Shown piece by piece: positions 12,701 to 25,200 of a stretch of 64,000 bases of DNA. Position 1 is the stretch's first letter, and each line of letters begins with the position of its first letter. A program made the position numbers and the translations under genes. The stretch covers positions 114,501 to 178,500 of the forward strand of contig VCJN01002135.1 in the NCBI GenBank assembly GCA_006384855.1, written 5' to 3'. The notes under the pieces were generated by a model that did no database searches, was not told the DNA's origin, and saw nothing but the letters and a program-made list of their open reading frames with translations. Source of the DNA: Tetraselmis striata. Its lineage: Eukaryota > Chlorophyta > Chlorodendrophyceae > Chlorodendrales > Chlorodendraceae.

Positions 12701-15025
12701 TACACGGGTGCTGCCCTTAACACCGTGTGCGTATTTCGAGAGAATATGGCGGAAGCTGTAGTAATCTCATAAATAATATGCCGGTATGATTTGGCAAATC
12801 GACGCGCACACGCGCAGGCACGCACGCCCACAGGGGAAAATTGATATAGTAGAAGGCTTTCAGTTGTCATGTTTTATGCACAGGCGTGTGCGATGTGCGT
12901 GTATCCTGTATGTGAACATATCCCCAACCCTGAATCGATACTTGAAACCCTAAATCATTCTCAGCCCTGAATGCTGCAAACCCTGACCTGAATCCCCAAA
13001 ATATATCCCAATCAAGTTGCCTAGTGTGGGCTGACTGCGGCGAATAATTACGGATCGCAGCACTTTTTAAAGCCATTCATCGTTGGTCGCATCCTCCGCA
13101 CCGCCCTGCCCTGCTTGCTTGTGTTGGTTTTGCTGCTGATGGCTTGAGTTGGCCGCCGATGTTGTTGCGCGCAGAATGTGCAGCGCAAAGTTGACGCGGC
13201 GCAGCCGAGTAGAGCGGCCAAGAGCTCCCCGGACACGGAGGACATGCGCAAGAGGGAGGAGGAGCGCTGGGAGGTGCGAGTGAGGGCGGGGAGGCAGGAG
13301 GCGCGTGTGTGTGTGGGGGGGGGGGGGGGGGGGGGCGGCTGAATCGCTGTCGGTAATCCCACAAGCACCTTAACTGACATATCATGAATATTGTCATAGG
13401 TATAGTCAGTTGTTACACCATTCTGCGTCATCGGCGTGCATGCTGCGGCAAGTGCGGGTATAGATCCCATCCTTTGGTGGGCATAAAGCATGTAGGGGAA
13501 GGTGAGGGTGGTGAGGGACCAGATGCTGATGAGGCGAGAATTTTCAGGGTTGTGACCTTCGCTTCGAGTTAGCTCTTAGGGTTTGTTTAGGGTTAGCGGT
13601 TGTGGATTGATATCAAAGATCAATCGATATTGAAACTTTGTGTTACTCGGGTATCATGTTTAGGGCTATGATAGTCAATGGGTTTAGGGCTGGATGTAGG
13701 GCCTGATTAGCTGGGGGCAACGGCCATGTGGTGTCTTGCTGAGAGGGCGGTGGTGGGGGCGCTGACGGCGGTGCGCTGCAGGTGCTGATGGACCGGCTGG
13801 GCTATATCCTGGACGGCAAGGCAGGTAAGGAGGATGTGGAGAGACTAGCGGGCGACTTGGAGCGCAAAATTGCCAGCGAGCTGGAGGGCAAGGTAAACAA
13901 ACCCTACTGATCCCCGGTCGTGACCCCCTCCATGGAACTCATTGACACGCATGCTGCTCCCTGCTGCGTAACACATTCGCCTTTTCCCTGGCTGTTAATG
14001 TTTTCCAGGTTGAATCTCAGTGTCATGTAAAACCCATCATTTTTTTGGAATGTTTATTTTTTCTGCAATTCGAAATTTGTTTTTTCCTATTAGTCCTGTC
14101 TGTCTAAATTATCGTAACAGCAGAGAAGGCGGAGGGAGGCCCCATATGAAAGGCTTGCGAGACAAGGAAAGCCTTAATTTATATAAGAAAATCCTGTTAA
14201 TTGGTATAATGAAAGGGACTGAGAACCATGAAAAATTATGTAATGAACCGAAGGAAAAATATTGTATAAAAATATCGGTCGACCTCTCTCAGTTGGCCCC
14301 TTATTTATGATTAACGCAAAGGGAAATTGCAGTTCACGATAGTTCAAGCGGCGGTCGCTTCGTCTAGGTCTATGCGCTATCGAAATCGACTTTCGAAATC
14401 ATTCTGCACAAACTGAGCTGCGCTCTCTCGGCGATGCCCTGTGGGTATGTCCGCTGGTGGCTGTTGCTATTTAATTATCTTTCCGCGCTCGTGATGGATC
14501 ACTCGCAGCGAGTATCCCGCGCACTCGTGCTCTTCGCGTAGCGAGTTCCAACGCCTCTGTGTCGCGTGCCAGGGGCTGGCGGGCTCGATGGAGGGCATCT
14601 CGCTGCACGGTACCACCGAGTCGCGGCTCAAGGCGATCATCAGCGGCAAGGCGGACAAGGAAGAGGTGGACGGCATGTTTCAGAGCCTCCGCCGCGCGCT
14701 GGACGCCAAGCCGTCGTACTCGGAGATGCAGTCGGCGCTGAAGGCCAAGCTCGACATCCAGACCTACCTCGACAGCGGCAGCAAGGCGCGCCGCCCCGCC
14801 GAGTCGGAGGCCTCGCCTAGCCCGACGCCGCCCTCGGCGCCCCCCGGCGCGTTCCGCCCGCGCTCGATATCGCCCCACCAGGCGCGATCCTTCTCGCCGC
14901 CGCCCGCCGCGCGCCGCCTCGGCGTGTCCCCGGACTACGGCTACGGCGCCAGCACGCGCTCCGTGCTGGAGGAGCAGGCGCGCACCATGTTCAGCAGCCG
15001 CATGTCGGACGCCTCCTTCTCCTGA
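4385..15025 (+). CDS. Large coiled-coil protein, 16 exons
   Basis: Proposed exons: 4385-4446, 4834-4911, 5261-5354, 5580-6098, 6993-7298, 7895-8020, 8946-9138, 9439-9586, 10099-10213, 10635-10754, 11248-11394, 11688-11876, 12335-12451, 13175-13273, 13782-13892, 14573-15025. All phases agree and give about 958 residues. The protein is almost entirely heptad-like helix rich in E, R, A and L (for example LRQLEEHFGREVE and RRRVEELAARLD). K-x-D spacers such as GKVDKASMEKF, CTKDDARRV and GKADKEEVDGMF recur. The C-terminus is Ser-Pro rich (RSISPHQARSFSPPP) and may be phosphorylated. One intron uses a GC donor (4912); the donor of exon 9439-9586 is weak and 9603 is an alternative. The start is uncertain because the frame is open upstream of 4385. 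A structural, perhaps ciliary or centriolar, role is inference; no family was recognised. Confidence 0.8.
4630..4668 (+). repeat. C homopolymer tract in intron 1
   Basis: Nearly pure C for about 40 nt, interrupted by single G or T bases, in the first intron of the coiled-coil gene. A G tract of about 20 nt follows at 4765-4785 in the same intron. Confidence 0.8.
7541..7592 (+). repeat. (TG)n microsatellite
   Basis: About 26 uninterrupted TG units followed closely by a G tract (7600-7614), inside the intron between exons 6993-7298 and 7895-8020 of the coiled-coil gene. ORFs rich in Cys-Val or Thr-His across it are artefacts of the repeat. Confidence 0.9.
9329..9364 (+). repeat. Inverted repeat / hairpin in intron
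   Basis: Arms 9329-9344 and 9349-9364 pair at 15 of 16 positions around a 4-nt loop. A second, outer pairing of GCTTTACC with GGTAAAGC adds to the fold. It lies about 75 nt upstream of the 3' splice site of exon 9439-9586. It may be a foldback element or an RNA structure; no target duplication was identified. Confidence 0.6.
9684..9731 (+). repeat. (TG)n microsatellite
   Basis: About 23 TG units in the intron after exon 9439-9586, between two C tracts (9612-9642 and 9837-9854). Confidence 0.9.
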
Positions 15026-15261
15026 TTGCGCGGACCGGTGGGCGAGCGGCGCCAGCCCCGCCACGCATAGCTGCTGCACCTGCGGCATCGAAGAGCGAGA
15101 GGGCCTGATAGCAGTCGCGATGCGCCCCCTGAGGTCTGTATTGTTTAAATTATTGTGATGTTTTGTTGCAACTTGCGCGGTCACAATGTGTGATATCCGC
15201 ACGCATCTGGGGAAAGGTGGGGAGGGGAGGGGGGGCTGGCGGAGTTCTGGATGGCTAATAT

Positions 15262-15266
15262 TGTAA
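15262..15266 (+). terminator. TGTAA poly(A) signal, coiled-coil gene
   Basis: TGTAA, the chlorophyte polyadenylation signal, is found about 240 nt downstream of the stop codon at 15023-15025. The motif is short, so the assignment rests on its position. Confidence 0.4.
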
Positions 15267-15269
15267 CAA

Positions 15270-18200
15270 GTGCGGGTTGTATTCTTGTGGGGCCATGTAT
15301 GGGAGCAGCGCAGGGGTATCTGGCGTTGGTGATAGCGGAGGTTATATCAGATATAGGAGATTTGATATATTTATAAAGCAAGCAGCATAGCAATTCGTGC
15401 CAGAAGTAAATCACCGCTTACCGTCAGTGGGAATGGGCATAAACCCGCCATCCGCATGTTCTATCTAAGGCCCATGTACCGCACCCGCCGTGGAACTAGA
15501 TGTGGCGCGGCTGGCGGTGATTTGGGAGACAAACCAGCGTCCTTAGTCTACCGCCCATGAAGTGCACGCCGCAACGCGTGATGAGGGCAGTGAGGGCGGA
15601 ATGGTGACTGCATTTATAACAATCACAATCGAAACGCCTTTACTTTGTCATCAGCGGAAAGTGCAGCAAGGTAGCGTCGTTAGCATGTATAGTGGCAAGT
15701 AATACGAGCATTATCAATGTATTAAACTAGCTTCGTCTTTCTTACTGTTCAAATATGCAATGCTCAATGATGGGATCGTTTCATCATGACGCTTGCATTC
15801 CGCTGGGAACCCGCACTGCAGTAGACATGCACATCCTAGTAGGATCATGTGTGATCCTGCGCATATTCCAATGAATAAGTAGATGACTGCTGTCGATGAT
15901 GATGTCCAGGGACATGTGTCTCGTTATTATTTATTTTAGGAAAGTGTACTCATCATGTGCTGTGCCAGGTAGCTGTTGGTTCATTGTCGCATGTAGGTTC
16001 TGTCAGCGATGCATGTGCAAGGTGCCCGCATATACAGATATAGAACACAATGGGATAATCCAATAAGTAGTTGCATGTGGGAGCCTCAGTAGTAGTGTAT
16101 GTTATTTATTGTTTTTATCGGTGATTGTTATTGAGGACTGGTGGGGCTGCAGCGCTGCTGTCGCCGAATAAACAGAGCGGTCCGTGACTGGTTCTTGCTG
16201 CCAAACAACTAATGAAAGGCCGACACATAGGGCGCTATTGCTAGTAGGGTCGTTTTACTTTTATTGCCAGTCCTGCCCCCGCACGCGCCGCGCGGGGATG
16301 ATGGGGCGAACTACTACAACATATGCATTATAGACCTTAATTTCCACGGAAGTCGCTCCATCTTGCTGTCTTGCGGATTCATGCAAAAAAAAAGAAAACT
16401 GTGGTTTAGTACTAACTATCATCTAGCTAGGGTTAATGACCTTAGGATGAAGTTAGTGATGTACATAAAAGAGCGATCACTATAAAATAATGCTTGGTAA
16501 AGACCTATTATTTTATGGCCCAAAATGATAATAGCTAAGTGGTTATCCAAGCATATGATAGGCCATGAGCTCAAATATATGGCGGCGCACCGCCATATGT
16601 GGTGGTAGTATATAAATGAATGTGTTGTTGTGTGCAAGTACTGAATGCAGTCACTGCTGGCTCAATGCACGTCGCTGAGCTTATTATTAGCGCTTTACAG
16701 CACGTGCGGCCGTCGATGCTATGCATGCAGCATGAACAGTATTGCGTGGTGAGATGGCCCTTGATGCGTGACGAACGTTCAAGAAATATAGTGCTCAGGC
16801 AGTAAACGTCGCTGCCTGGTTCGCTGGGCGGTGGCTACCTTAGTATTTAAGCTTATGTTGTTAGATTTTGTTGTTAGATATATTACACTTCCCCGATGTG
16901 CAGCTGTCTCGTATGAGGACTACAACGTGGCCGAGAGGGAATCGATTTTAGGGTTAAATCGTGTTGCAAGCAAAAATGATATTATTACATAATTATTTGG
17001 TGCTGGTCCGTGACAGTACAGTAATATAATAGATATAACTCCTGATGCAAGTGCAGTGGCAATGGCGCCCTCATTGTGATGGACGACGCAAGGACCGGCA
17101 GGATGGTTAAAACGCCGGTGCGAGAATCGCCCAGCAGAGGATTGCCAGATACTATATCTGCCGTAGCATCTGCCGTGTCCGTGGGCCCACAACGACTGAG
17201 ACAATCAATGACCTACGTGGTCAGATAGGGCTTCACATAGGGTTCCATACCCCGGTTTCAACCCCAGGTAGGGCAGCTGATATTCTAAAGTTTTTGACCC
17301 TATTTACAGCCCTAGACAGGGCACAAGGAGACCTACAGCCAAGCCCTTGCCGAGATTTGTGGCAAAGTGATGTGGGACTTATTGGCGAATTGTACAGTCG
17401 CTTCCCTTTGGGCGGCTGGACTTTGTGGCTAGGTGTACGGAAGTGCTAGTTGCTAGTTGCCAGGCTGGCAGCTGAAATCTGTGGAGAAGTGTACCTTTAC
17501 TGGCGGGTTGCACAAGCCCCCCCCCCCCCCCCCCCCCCGCCTACCAATACCGCCTCCCAAGGCGGGACCCCAGAGTGCACCCAGTTGTGACCCGAAGTGG
17601 GACCTCGAATGGGGACCCCTGCTGAAGAGAACGTATACCTACAGGAGAGGAAGCACTGCACTGCTGCTGGTACCGGGCGCAGGACTAACCCACACGACTA
17701 GCCGCAGCCAAGTAGCAATATTGCGTCTTCTGGGAAGAATTAGACAAGGACAAAACCTAACATAGACGCAGGCGGCCTATAAACCACCCTTCACCCGCGG
17801 AGCTACTCTCGTCCAAAGGCGCGTCCACCCGCCGCTGGGGCGACACGGCCTGCCGCACCTACAGCAAGTCCTACCATGGCTTCAAGGAGCACCTCGACGT
17901 GTGCGCGTGCGAGACGGCACGTGGCGCGTTCTCGCAGCCGACCAGCGAAGGCGCGGATCGTCGGGTGCTACTAGAGCTCCCCCCCCCCCCCCCCCCCCCG
18001 CCCCTTCTGGGTGGTCCCTCTCCCCCCATGTCTTGCATTTGAGACGGTTAGGCCGAGCCAGTGCACGAGATGAGTGCTGACGGTGTAAGAGATGGATCTT
18101 CGGCGTGAGAGACGGGGATCGCAGCAGGTGAGCAATGTACCTTAAGTGCTTGAGTGGCGGAGGCACGCGTACGGAAATTGAGCTGGTAACAGCGCTCCGG

Positions 18201-19019
18201 GCGGGAATGCTAAGATGCGACGGCATATCTCGGTAGTAAATAATAGGGCGTCGTGATAAGAGCCACTACCGCATATTCCTACCTTTGGAGAGCATCGAGG
18301 CAAGTCTTACTAGCTAGCTAGGCACCCTGACTACAGGGACATGTACTATTCATACATAGACGCAGTAAAATGCTATTAAATAATGAGACGTCGATGGCAC
18401 GATGTACATGTGCCATCCCGGCAATAACATGTGGCTTCCCGACATGTGCGTCTCCTCGCATTTGTTGCATCACACACTCATGCATTCAACAAGTCCCTGC
18501 CATTCGCATCCACTTGATGGCATGTGGCAACATGCGACAATGTTGCCAAGTAGTAACGCGCCGGCTCCATATCCTACAGAAGTGGAGCAGCTCCGCCTTT
18601 GTCATCATGCGCATGCAACGATGATGCGGCGGCCATGTCAAAGTGATAGTTTTTGCAGTATTTTGCATCCAACCACCCCGGAATCGGTTGAGTGTCTAGT
18701 ACACAAAAAATGACATATTTTCAATGATGCGTTGTGGATATTTCTTAAGGATTTTGTGGTGTGACAACAGCGCGGGAAGTGTGGCCCATGGCCGTGACTG
18801 GGCACACACACGCTCGCCGGTCTCAATGTCGCTGCAAATGGGCATGCTGCCGATTGAATTTGGTGCATAAAACTCATTCGTTTGTGGATGAGTGTACACT
18901 TGGCGCATGCATGTTTATACTAATGTGATAGATTATTGACTCCCTAACTAAATAGGGATACCGAGCAAGTACGCATATGGGCATGTTGCTCTAGTAAAGT
19001 CACATTGCCAGACACATGA
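15270..19019. other. intergenic region, possible gene relics
   Basis: This 3.7 kb is AT-richer than the flanking genes and holds no convincing gene. It contains two C tracts (17519-17538 and 17981-17999). ORFs at 16264-16485, 18402-18713 and 18696-18908 (-) match nothing recognised; the last two may be transposon debris. A separately listed stretch at 17771-17978 has coding-like composition. Confidence 0.4.
17771..17978 (+). other. isolated coding-like stretch (possible exon relic)
   Basis: One plus-strand frame reads through about 60 residues with algal-like codon use, including RRWGDTACRTYS and GFKEHLDVC, and stops being plausible at a C tract at 17981. No partner exon or family was recognised. 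It could be a lone exon of an unseen gene, a transposon relic or chance. Confidence 0.2.
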
Positions 19020-19024
19020 TTACA
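19020..19024 (-). terminator. TGTAA poly(A) signal, chaperone gene
   Basis: Minus-strand TGTAA lies about 225 nt beyond the stop codon at 19248-19250, fitting the chlorophyte pattern. Confidence 0.4.
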
Positions 19025-19247
19025 TCAAAACAGCTTACCATGATGAACTGCCGCCAGAATGAAATAGTGTCCCATTGATTCATCAGCCTGGCTAGCATAT
19101 ATAGTGTCCCTCCGTACGGACAGCCATGTGCATGAAATATAAAACCGGCCCCGCTGCGATTCGCCGCTGCTGTCCCTCCCTCACTTGTATGCATGTTGAG
19201 CCCCCGCCCCCTGCAGCGCCCCCGCCATCCTGTGCCTGCCCAACAAA

Positions 19248-22200
19248 TCACCCAAACATCTTCTTCGCAAACTGCTTCTCCTTCTCGAGGCGCTTGGCCC
19301 GGGCCGTCTTCACCCTCTCGCACAGCTTGATGATCATCTTGTCGTCCGGCTCCAGGTCCAGAGCTGCCTGGGAGTCCTTGTGCGCCTCGTCCAGGTACTG
19401 CGCGAGCGGGTGAGGGCCAGGCAACCGGGACTTGGTTCATGCCAAACCAGTGGGAGGGGGAGTACAGCAACTTGCGGGGGGAATTGCGCCACGACTATTG
19501 CATAGCAAACAGTCACAGTGGCATCAATATCCCATTGGAAGTTCCTTGGCCATGGAGAGGTTCCGCGGAAGAAGTTGGGAAAATAGCTATCAGTTCTCCC
19601 GACAAGAGTGTGAGCGCGAAGGAGAGCATAACCGCATGAAAGAGTACATGAAAGGGGGATATCTTTATCTACAAACGGTACCCGAACAGAGATAACACCC
19701 CGGGTTCAAATATACAGGTACAGTTACAGAATATGATATATATATGTAGCCCTGAAGTAACTATTGCACAGCAGTTCATTGAAAGTATATAATATCTGTT
19801 CTCCATGTTTCATCATGAGCAGGAAGGCGGAGAACCTCTGACGACGTAGTTTAACGATTATTGGTCACATTGGGCGCACGGAGCGAAGCGCGCGCTCGAA
19901 ACAGCGGGAGGGCCCCGCACCCCCAGTTTCTCCATGGCCGAGGCACGGCGGAACAGCGCCTTGACGCAGCCCGCATCCAGCTTGATCGCGTCGGTGCAGT
20001 GCTCCTGGACCTTGCGGAGGAGCTGCTCGGCCGCGTCCTTGGACACCTGCTCGACGAGTGCCGGAGTCCGTGTCAGCGCTCGGAAATGTGCGGCGGCGAG
20101 CCGGAGGACGTCAACCCGACACAAACGTGACTGTCGCCTCGTGTGAATGAGCACGAGATATTCACATAAGGGCAGTACTCTTTACGCAGTATTGCGGCAT
20201 TTTCGATGTCGAGTACGAGTGCAATATAACGACGCTTCAATACCGGCCGTCCGTAGATATACCCGATGGACATAAACGCGAGCACGCGTTTTCCCGTATC
20301 TTGGCGAGAAATCCGGAATTACTCGACACGGCCGACAAGAAGCTGCGGTCGCGTGTGAGAGTGTTGCGGCCCGATTTACCTTTGCAGTTTCTTCCTCGGC
20401 GAGTTTCAGGTACCCCATCGACAGGTTGAGGTGAAGCGAGAGCTTCAGGGCGTCCACCTAGCCGAGACACAGCGCGTGATGGGGGGGTCGTCAGCAGTCT
20501 GAACCTGTCGGGAGTGGGCGCATCAGCTACAGTCGGCTGCAAAGCCATGGGACGGAGGGGTGTTGGGAGGGGGGGGGGGGGGGGGGGGGGCAGGCATGCA
20601 GCAAGCGCCGCGCCGCACCTCTTTTTTGTCGTCGTCCGTGAGGTCGAAGAACTTGCCGGTGTGCTGCAGCGCCTTGGCCCAGCGCTGGATGGCAGGCGTG
20701 ACGTTGCCGCCCTGAACAGCACAGACCGCGGAGAGAGGAAACATACATTCAGCGGTTGTTAGGCAGCGCGTGGAGTGAGACTGCGCCAAAGTCTATATCG
20801 AGATCATGAAATATCAAAACGACATCGAAATCGATATGGACAACTGATGCTACTCTGGGACGCCTTGAAGCCCAGGCCAACCCGCGGCGGAATCCCGCAC
20901 CGGGAGTGACGACTGAGGGGCGCGCTACCTTGTAGAGCTCGTTGGCCTCGGACTTGTTGAGGTTGACGAGGCGCATGCGCTCCGGCTTGGCCAGCTTGCG
21001 GAAGTCGTGGTCCTCCTTCTCCTGTCCCTCCGCCTCCGCCTTGGCGGCCTCCGCCTCCGCCTTCATCTCCGCCTCCTTGCGCTGCTTCTCTGCCTCTTCC
21101 GCCTCGTACCACGCGGGGCACGCGGCGCGGACCTGCATGCGGCCAAATGCGAAAGCGTAGCGACGATGGTCAGTCCCGCGTCGGGCAGCATCTTCCAGGC
21201 CATGAATATAAATAGTCTTTGACATGAACATCCGTAACTTAACATCTGATTGGGGTTGGCGGGTAGCCCCCAGTTAATTGTTTCGCATCGGCACGGAGTC
21301 TCGGGACACATCCGGGCAGTTATAATCATGAAGTCGTATTCTCATACCCTGTAGAGTTCCAGATAATGCAGGTTTTCTCTCTTTTTCAGGAAGGGGGGGG
21401 GGGGGGGGGGGGCAAACACCAAGCAGATATAGCGAACCTAAAAGCGTCAGTAGCACGGCATGTTTATGCATAATTCTCCTGTACCCTGTACCTCTCTGGC
21501 ATTTCACTGACCTGCCCTTTGTAAACAAGATAATAAGTTCACCGAGGTACTTTCAGGGAAAGTCGCATCATTGATATGATGCTTTTGAACTAATAGAAAT
21601 GGGCCGCCCCGGGCTTGCATTCCGGTGATAGGAATGACACCAATTGTCGCTCTTGCATGGCAGAGGCCGGGGCCGACCTTCTCATCCAGCTGCTTCAGGT
21701 AGGTCTGGTACACCGCCAGCTCCGCGTCCTCGCCATCCCCGTACATCCAGTCCTCGGCCTCCTCCAGCATCGGCCCCACCGTCTCCTCGCGCAGCGCGCC
21801 GCCGTGCTTGCCCTCCGACACCGAGCTGCGGGTCTGCGCGCGGAGGACAGCGCGGCGAGGACACACGTTGAGCGACGCCGCTCAAGCCACCGAGCGATAG
21901 AGCCACGTACCGGTTGGGAAGAGATGCACAACAAAAAACGCTGATCGGAGAGGCGCCCCTCTGCCCCCTCAGGGTACCCTATAAGTCGCCTGCGTGTAAG
22001 GCGCCTCTGTCTCTGTCTTTCGATTCTCTAATCATGTGCATGAGCACACCTGCCATGCGTGGCATCCGCATGCTTTCACTTGCGTATGAGCGGAGCTCCG
22101 GCACGGGGTGCCACGTGCTACTCGTCCAATCGCATCGCGTAGGTCATGGAGCGACAGTTGCCGCGCCTACTGATGAGACAGTACTGGTAAGGAATGGTAG

Positions 22201-25200
22201 CCGGGCGTGGAGCTGCCCCTGGTATATGTAACACGTGAAGCGCATGACCGTGTTGCCGTTGGCTTGTGGCGGAGCTTGGGTGTAGCATGCTTGGGCAGCC
22301 TGCATGCGCCGATACTATACACGTGTAGTAACGACAACGATACCTGTGCGGTGCTTGCGGACGACACCACAGTAATGGACGCCTGCGCACCCCGTGCCAA
22401 GCTATGCACCCCTACCTGTACCTGCTAGTGATATGAGTATACTGCACACTCGTACTACGGGTGTCAGCACACCTACAAGAACCCATATCATTACAAGCTT
22501 CAGATTGGGCTCGCAACGCAACCTGTGCAAACTTTCGCTGTAGTTGTGCTTTAGTTTCGTCTACATTTGACCTCTGGCAGGCAGGGCGGGTTTCTTCCCT
22601 GCAGCGTTTTTATTATCGCGTCAGAACCGTGCAGTGTGACTGTATCTCACGTGTCAATCAAACGACCAGAGTCATCATTCATGGGTGGACACCGCCCACG
22701 TATCAAGCACATCCATGTTTAGACAGAGTGTGCGCTGGGCATCCGCCCCCTCGCATATGGTTCACATGGTGACCTTTTGGACATTTTCAGGTTCCGCCGT
22801 TTTTTCATGTTTGAGCTGGCAGCACAGGGCAGGACGACACCTCCAGCGGGTGTATACACAGCGGTGATGGGGAGGCAAGTAGGAGCGAGCCGTCACGCGG
22901 TGGCAGGCGCCCACCGAGAGGATGAAGCTCTCGAGCGCGTTGCGGGCATCCGCCTTGGCGGCCTCCTCCGCGTCCTGCTGCTGCATCGCGCCCTCCAGCG
23001 CCACCGCGGCCGCGAGGGCCTCGTCCGGCCACGAGGCGGAGGCCTCCGCGGCAAGGCAGCAGCTCTGCAAGGGCCGGCACGCGGATGATGCCCGCGCGCA
23101 GCTTCTCGACCGCCGCGGGGTCCTGCGAGGCAGGAGGCCAGGCCACACTTCTCAGCTGCGGACGTCCGCCTCCGCTGTGCTACTGACAGAGGAATTGCTG
23201 CCCGATCGGCATGAGCATGCCAGATTGCCGGATACGCCCGGTTTGAAAAGGACCGAAATTGCGCAGAGGTTGGTTGTGAGAGGGTTGTGGGATGGCGGGG
23301 TTTCATTCAGCACAACAGACTCAACACCGAAATCCAGGCCATGAGTTCAATGGTTCTCTGGAAGTCGGGGCATGAAAGGCTTTACATTAAGAATAACTTA
23401 GTACTCAGGCTGGCCCGAGTTCAACCTCAGCCAGGGCTCAAGTGAGCAGAATTCAGCCTGAAGTGAGAATGGACGAGTTCGGGTGATTGCCGGGAGGAAT
23501 TTCGCCGTCACTGACTTCAGCTAAGTCGAGACTTTCGTCACAAGGGCGCTGGTGTGCTGTGTTCAGGCCGTTTCAAAACAACCACAAGACACTTTATAAC
23601 TATGGGGGGTGGTCCATGGGGGGTGGTCCGGGGGGGGGGGGGGGGGGTTTACAACAAGGGCAGGGGCGCGGAAGGAGCAGATGTGGAGGAGGAGGAGGAG
23701 GAGGAGAGAGTGGGTTCGGGAGGGGAGGAGGCGGCGCGCTGCACATGGCATTCCACACGCACCTTGAAGCCCTCCGACAGCGTAGACTCCAGCTCTGCGG
23801 CCTCGACAATGAAGGCGGCGCCCAGGGCAAAGCAGGAGGAGCTGCACACCGCGCCGGGCGGAGGGGGGGGGGGGGGGGGGCTTCCTCAGCTCATCAGACA
23901 AGGAGGGGACCCCTCAGGGGTTGGGGTCTGTAGTGCAGGCAGTTGTCCCACTGACCCCCCCCCCCCCCCCCCCGCCCCCCATGACACCGGAATAGATGTC
24001 TGGGCGGCGCCCAGCTCGTCGCGGCATGCAGGCAAGCATGTCGCCCCTCCGGGGATGACACCCGCCTCACCTGTCCAGCATTGTGCTGAGGATGGACTCG
24101 CTGCCGAAGAGGGTGGCCACCGTCTTCTTCACCTACGGACAGAGCAGCCAGGGGCAGGGAAGCAGAGCCAGCCCTGAGCACCGCGGAACTTGAGTGCCTT
24201 GGCAGGGCAGGGTGGGGAAATAGGGAGGTAGAGGAAGGGGGGGGGGAGGGTAAGCTCGGTGATTCCATGTGATAGCGGCACTATTGCTGAAATGGCGGGG
24301 CCAAGGCCTGAACTCATCTGGTGACGATGGCGGGTATTGATCCAATCCGCAGTATATACTGTGTTGGTAATGTCATATTACGTACCAGACTTATAGTAAT
24401 GGGAATACAAGCGATGATTCAACTAAGATATCCCAAAGGTTTTTATACATTCCGGGTTTGAGGTTGCGAGCCATGGCGGGCACTTATGATGGGGTTCTAC
24501 TAAAAACTATCAAAATGTCAATCCAATGAAGCTTCATGGTACAGCATGACAGTGCCCGGGAGGGTGGAGGGAGGTCCCGGCGCGCACCCAGGGCACGCGC
24601 GACGTTCCGCCGGCAAGCTCCACTGCGGCAATGTCGCCGGTCGACAGGCCCGCCTGGCTCAGGACGTCCGTCAGCATGGCGCTCAGGCTAGCCTGCTGGT
24701 TGCTGGAGATGTCCTCAAACCTGGCGGAAGCATGGCCAAAGTAACCCGGGTCAGCGGCGCTCTAGCACCCCTTCCTCTGTGACCCCTGACACCCCTGTGA
24801 CCCGCCCTTCCCATGGGGGATGCCATTTACTGGGCAGCGGGAGGGCAGCAGCGGCGTCATTAGACGGCAAGTGCAGACTGAGAACAGAGATGTGCCCGTC
24901 GCTTTCGTCTGGAGTGAGCAGGGAGGGGGCAGCATGCGCTGGAGGTGGGCCGGGGTGCAGTTGCCCGCAGGTGCCCGGAGGTGCCAGGACCCACTTGCTG
25001 CGCGAGAGGGTCAGCTTGAGGTCCCGATCATCGTCGCCGACGCACTCCAGCACCGTGAAGGCGTCCGGGACGGTGCTCAGGGTGCGCTTCACCTGCGGAC
25101 GGAGAGGTGAAGGGGAATCAGGGTGTGTGGGTTGGGGGGGGGAGCCATGGCGCCAGCAGGCGAGCCTCCGCCCCCCCCCCTCTCATGCAGCTAGGGTGTG

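Noticed and set aside
13568-13712. TTTAGGG-like motifs as interstitial telomere
   Set aside because: Only a few scattered degenerate copies, not a tandem array; similar CCCTAAA fragments occur in other introns here.
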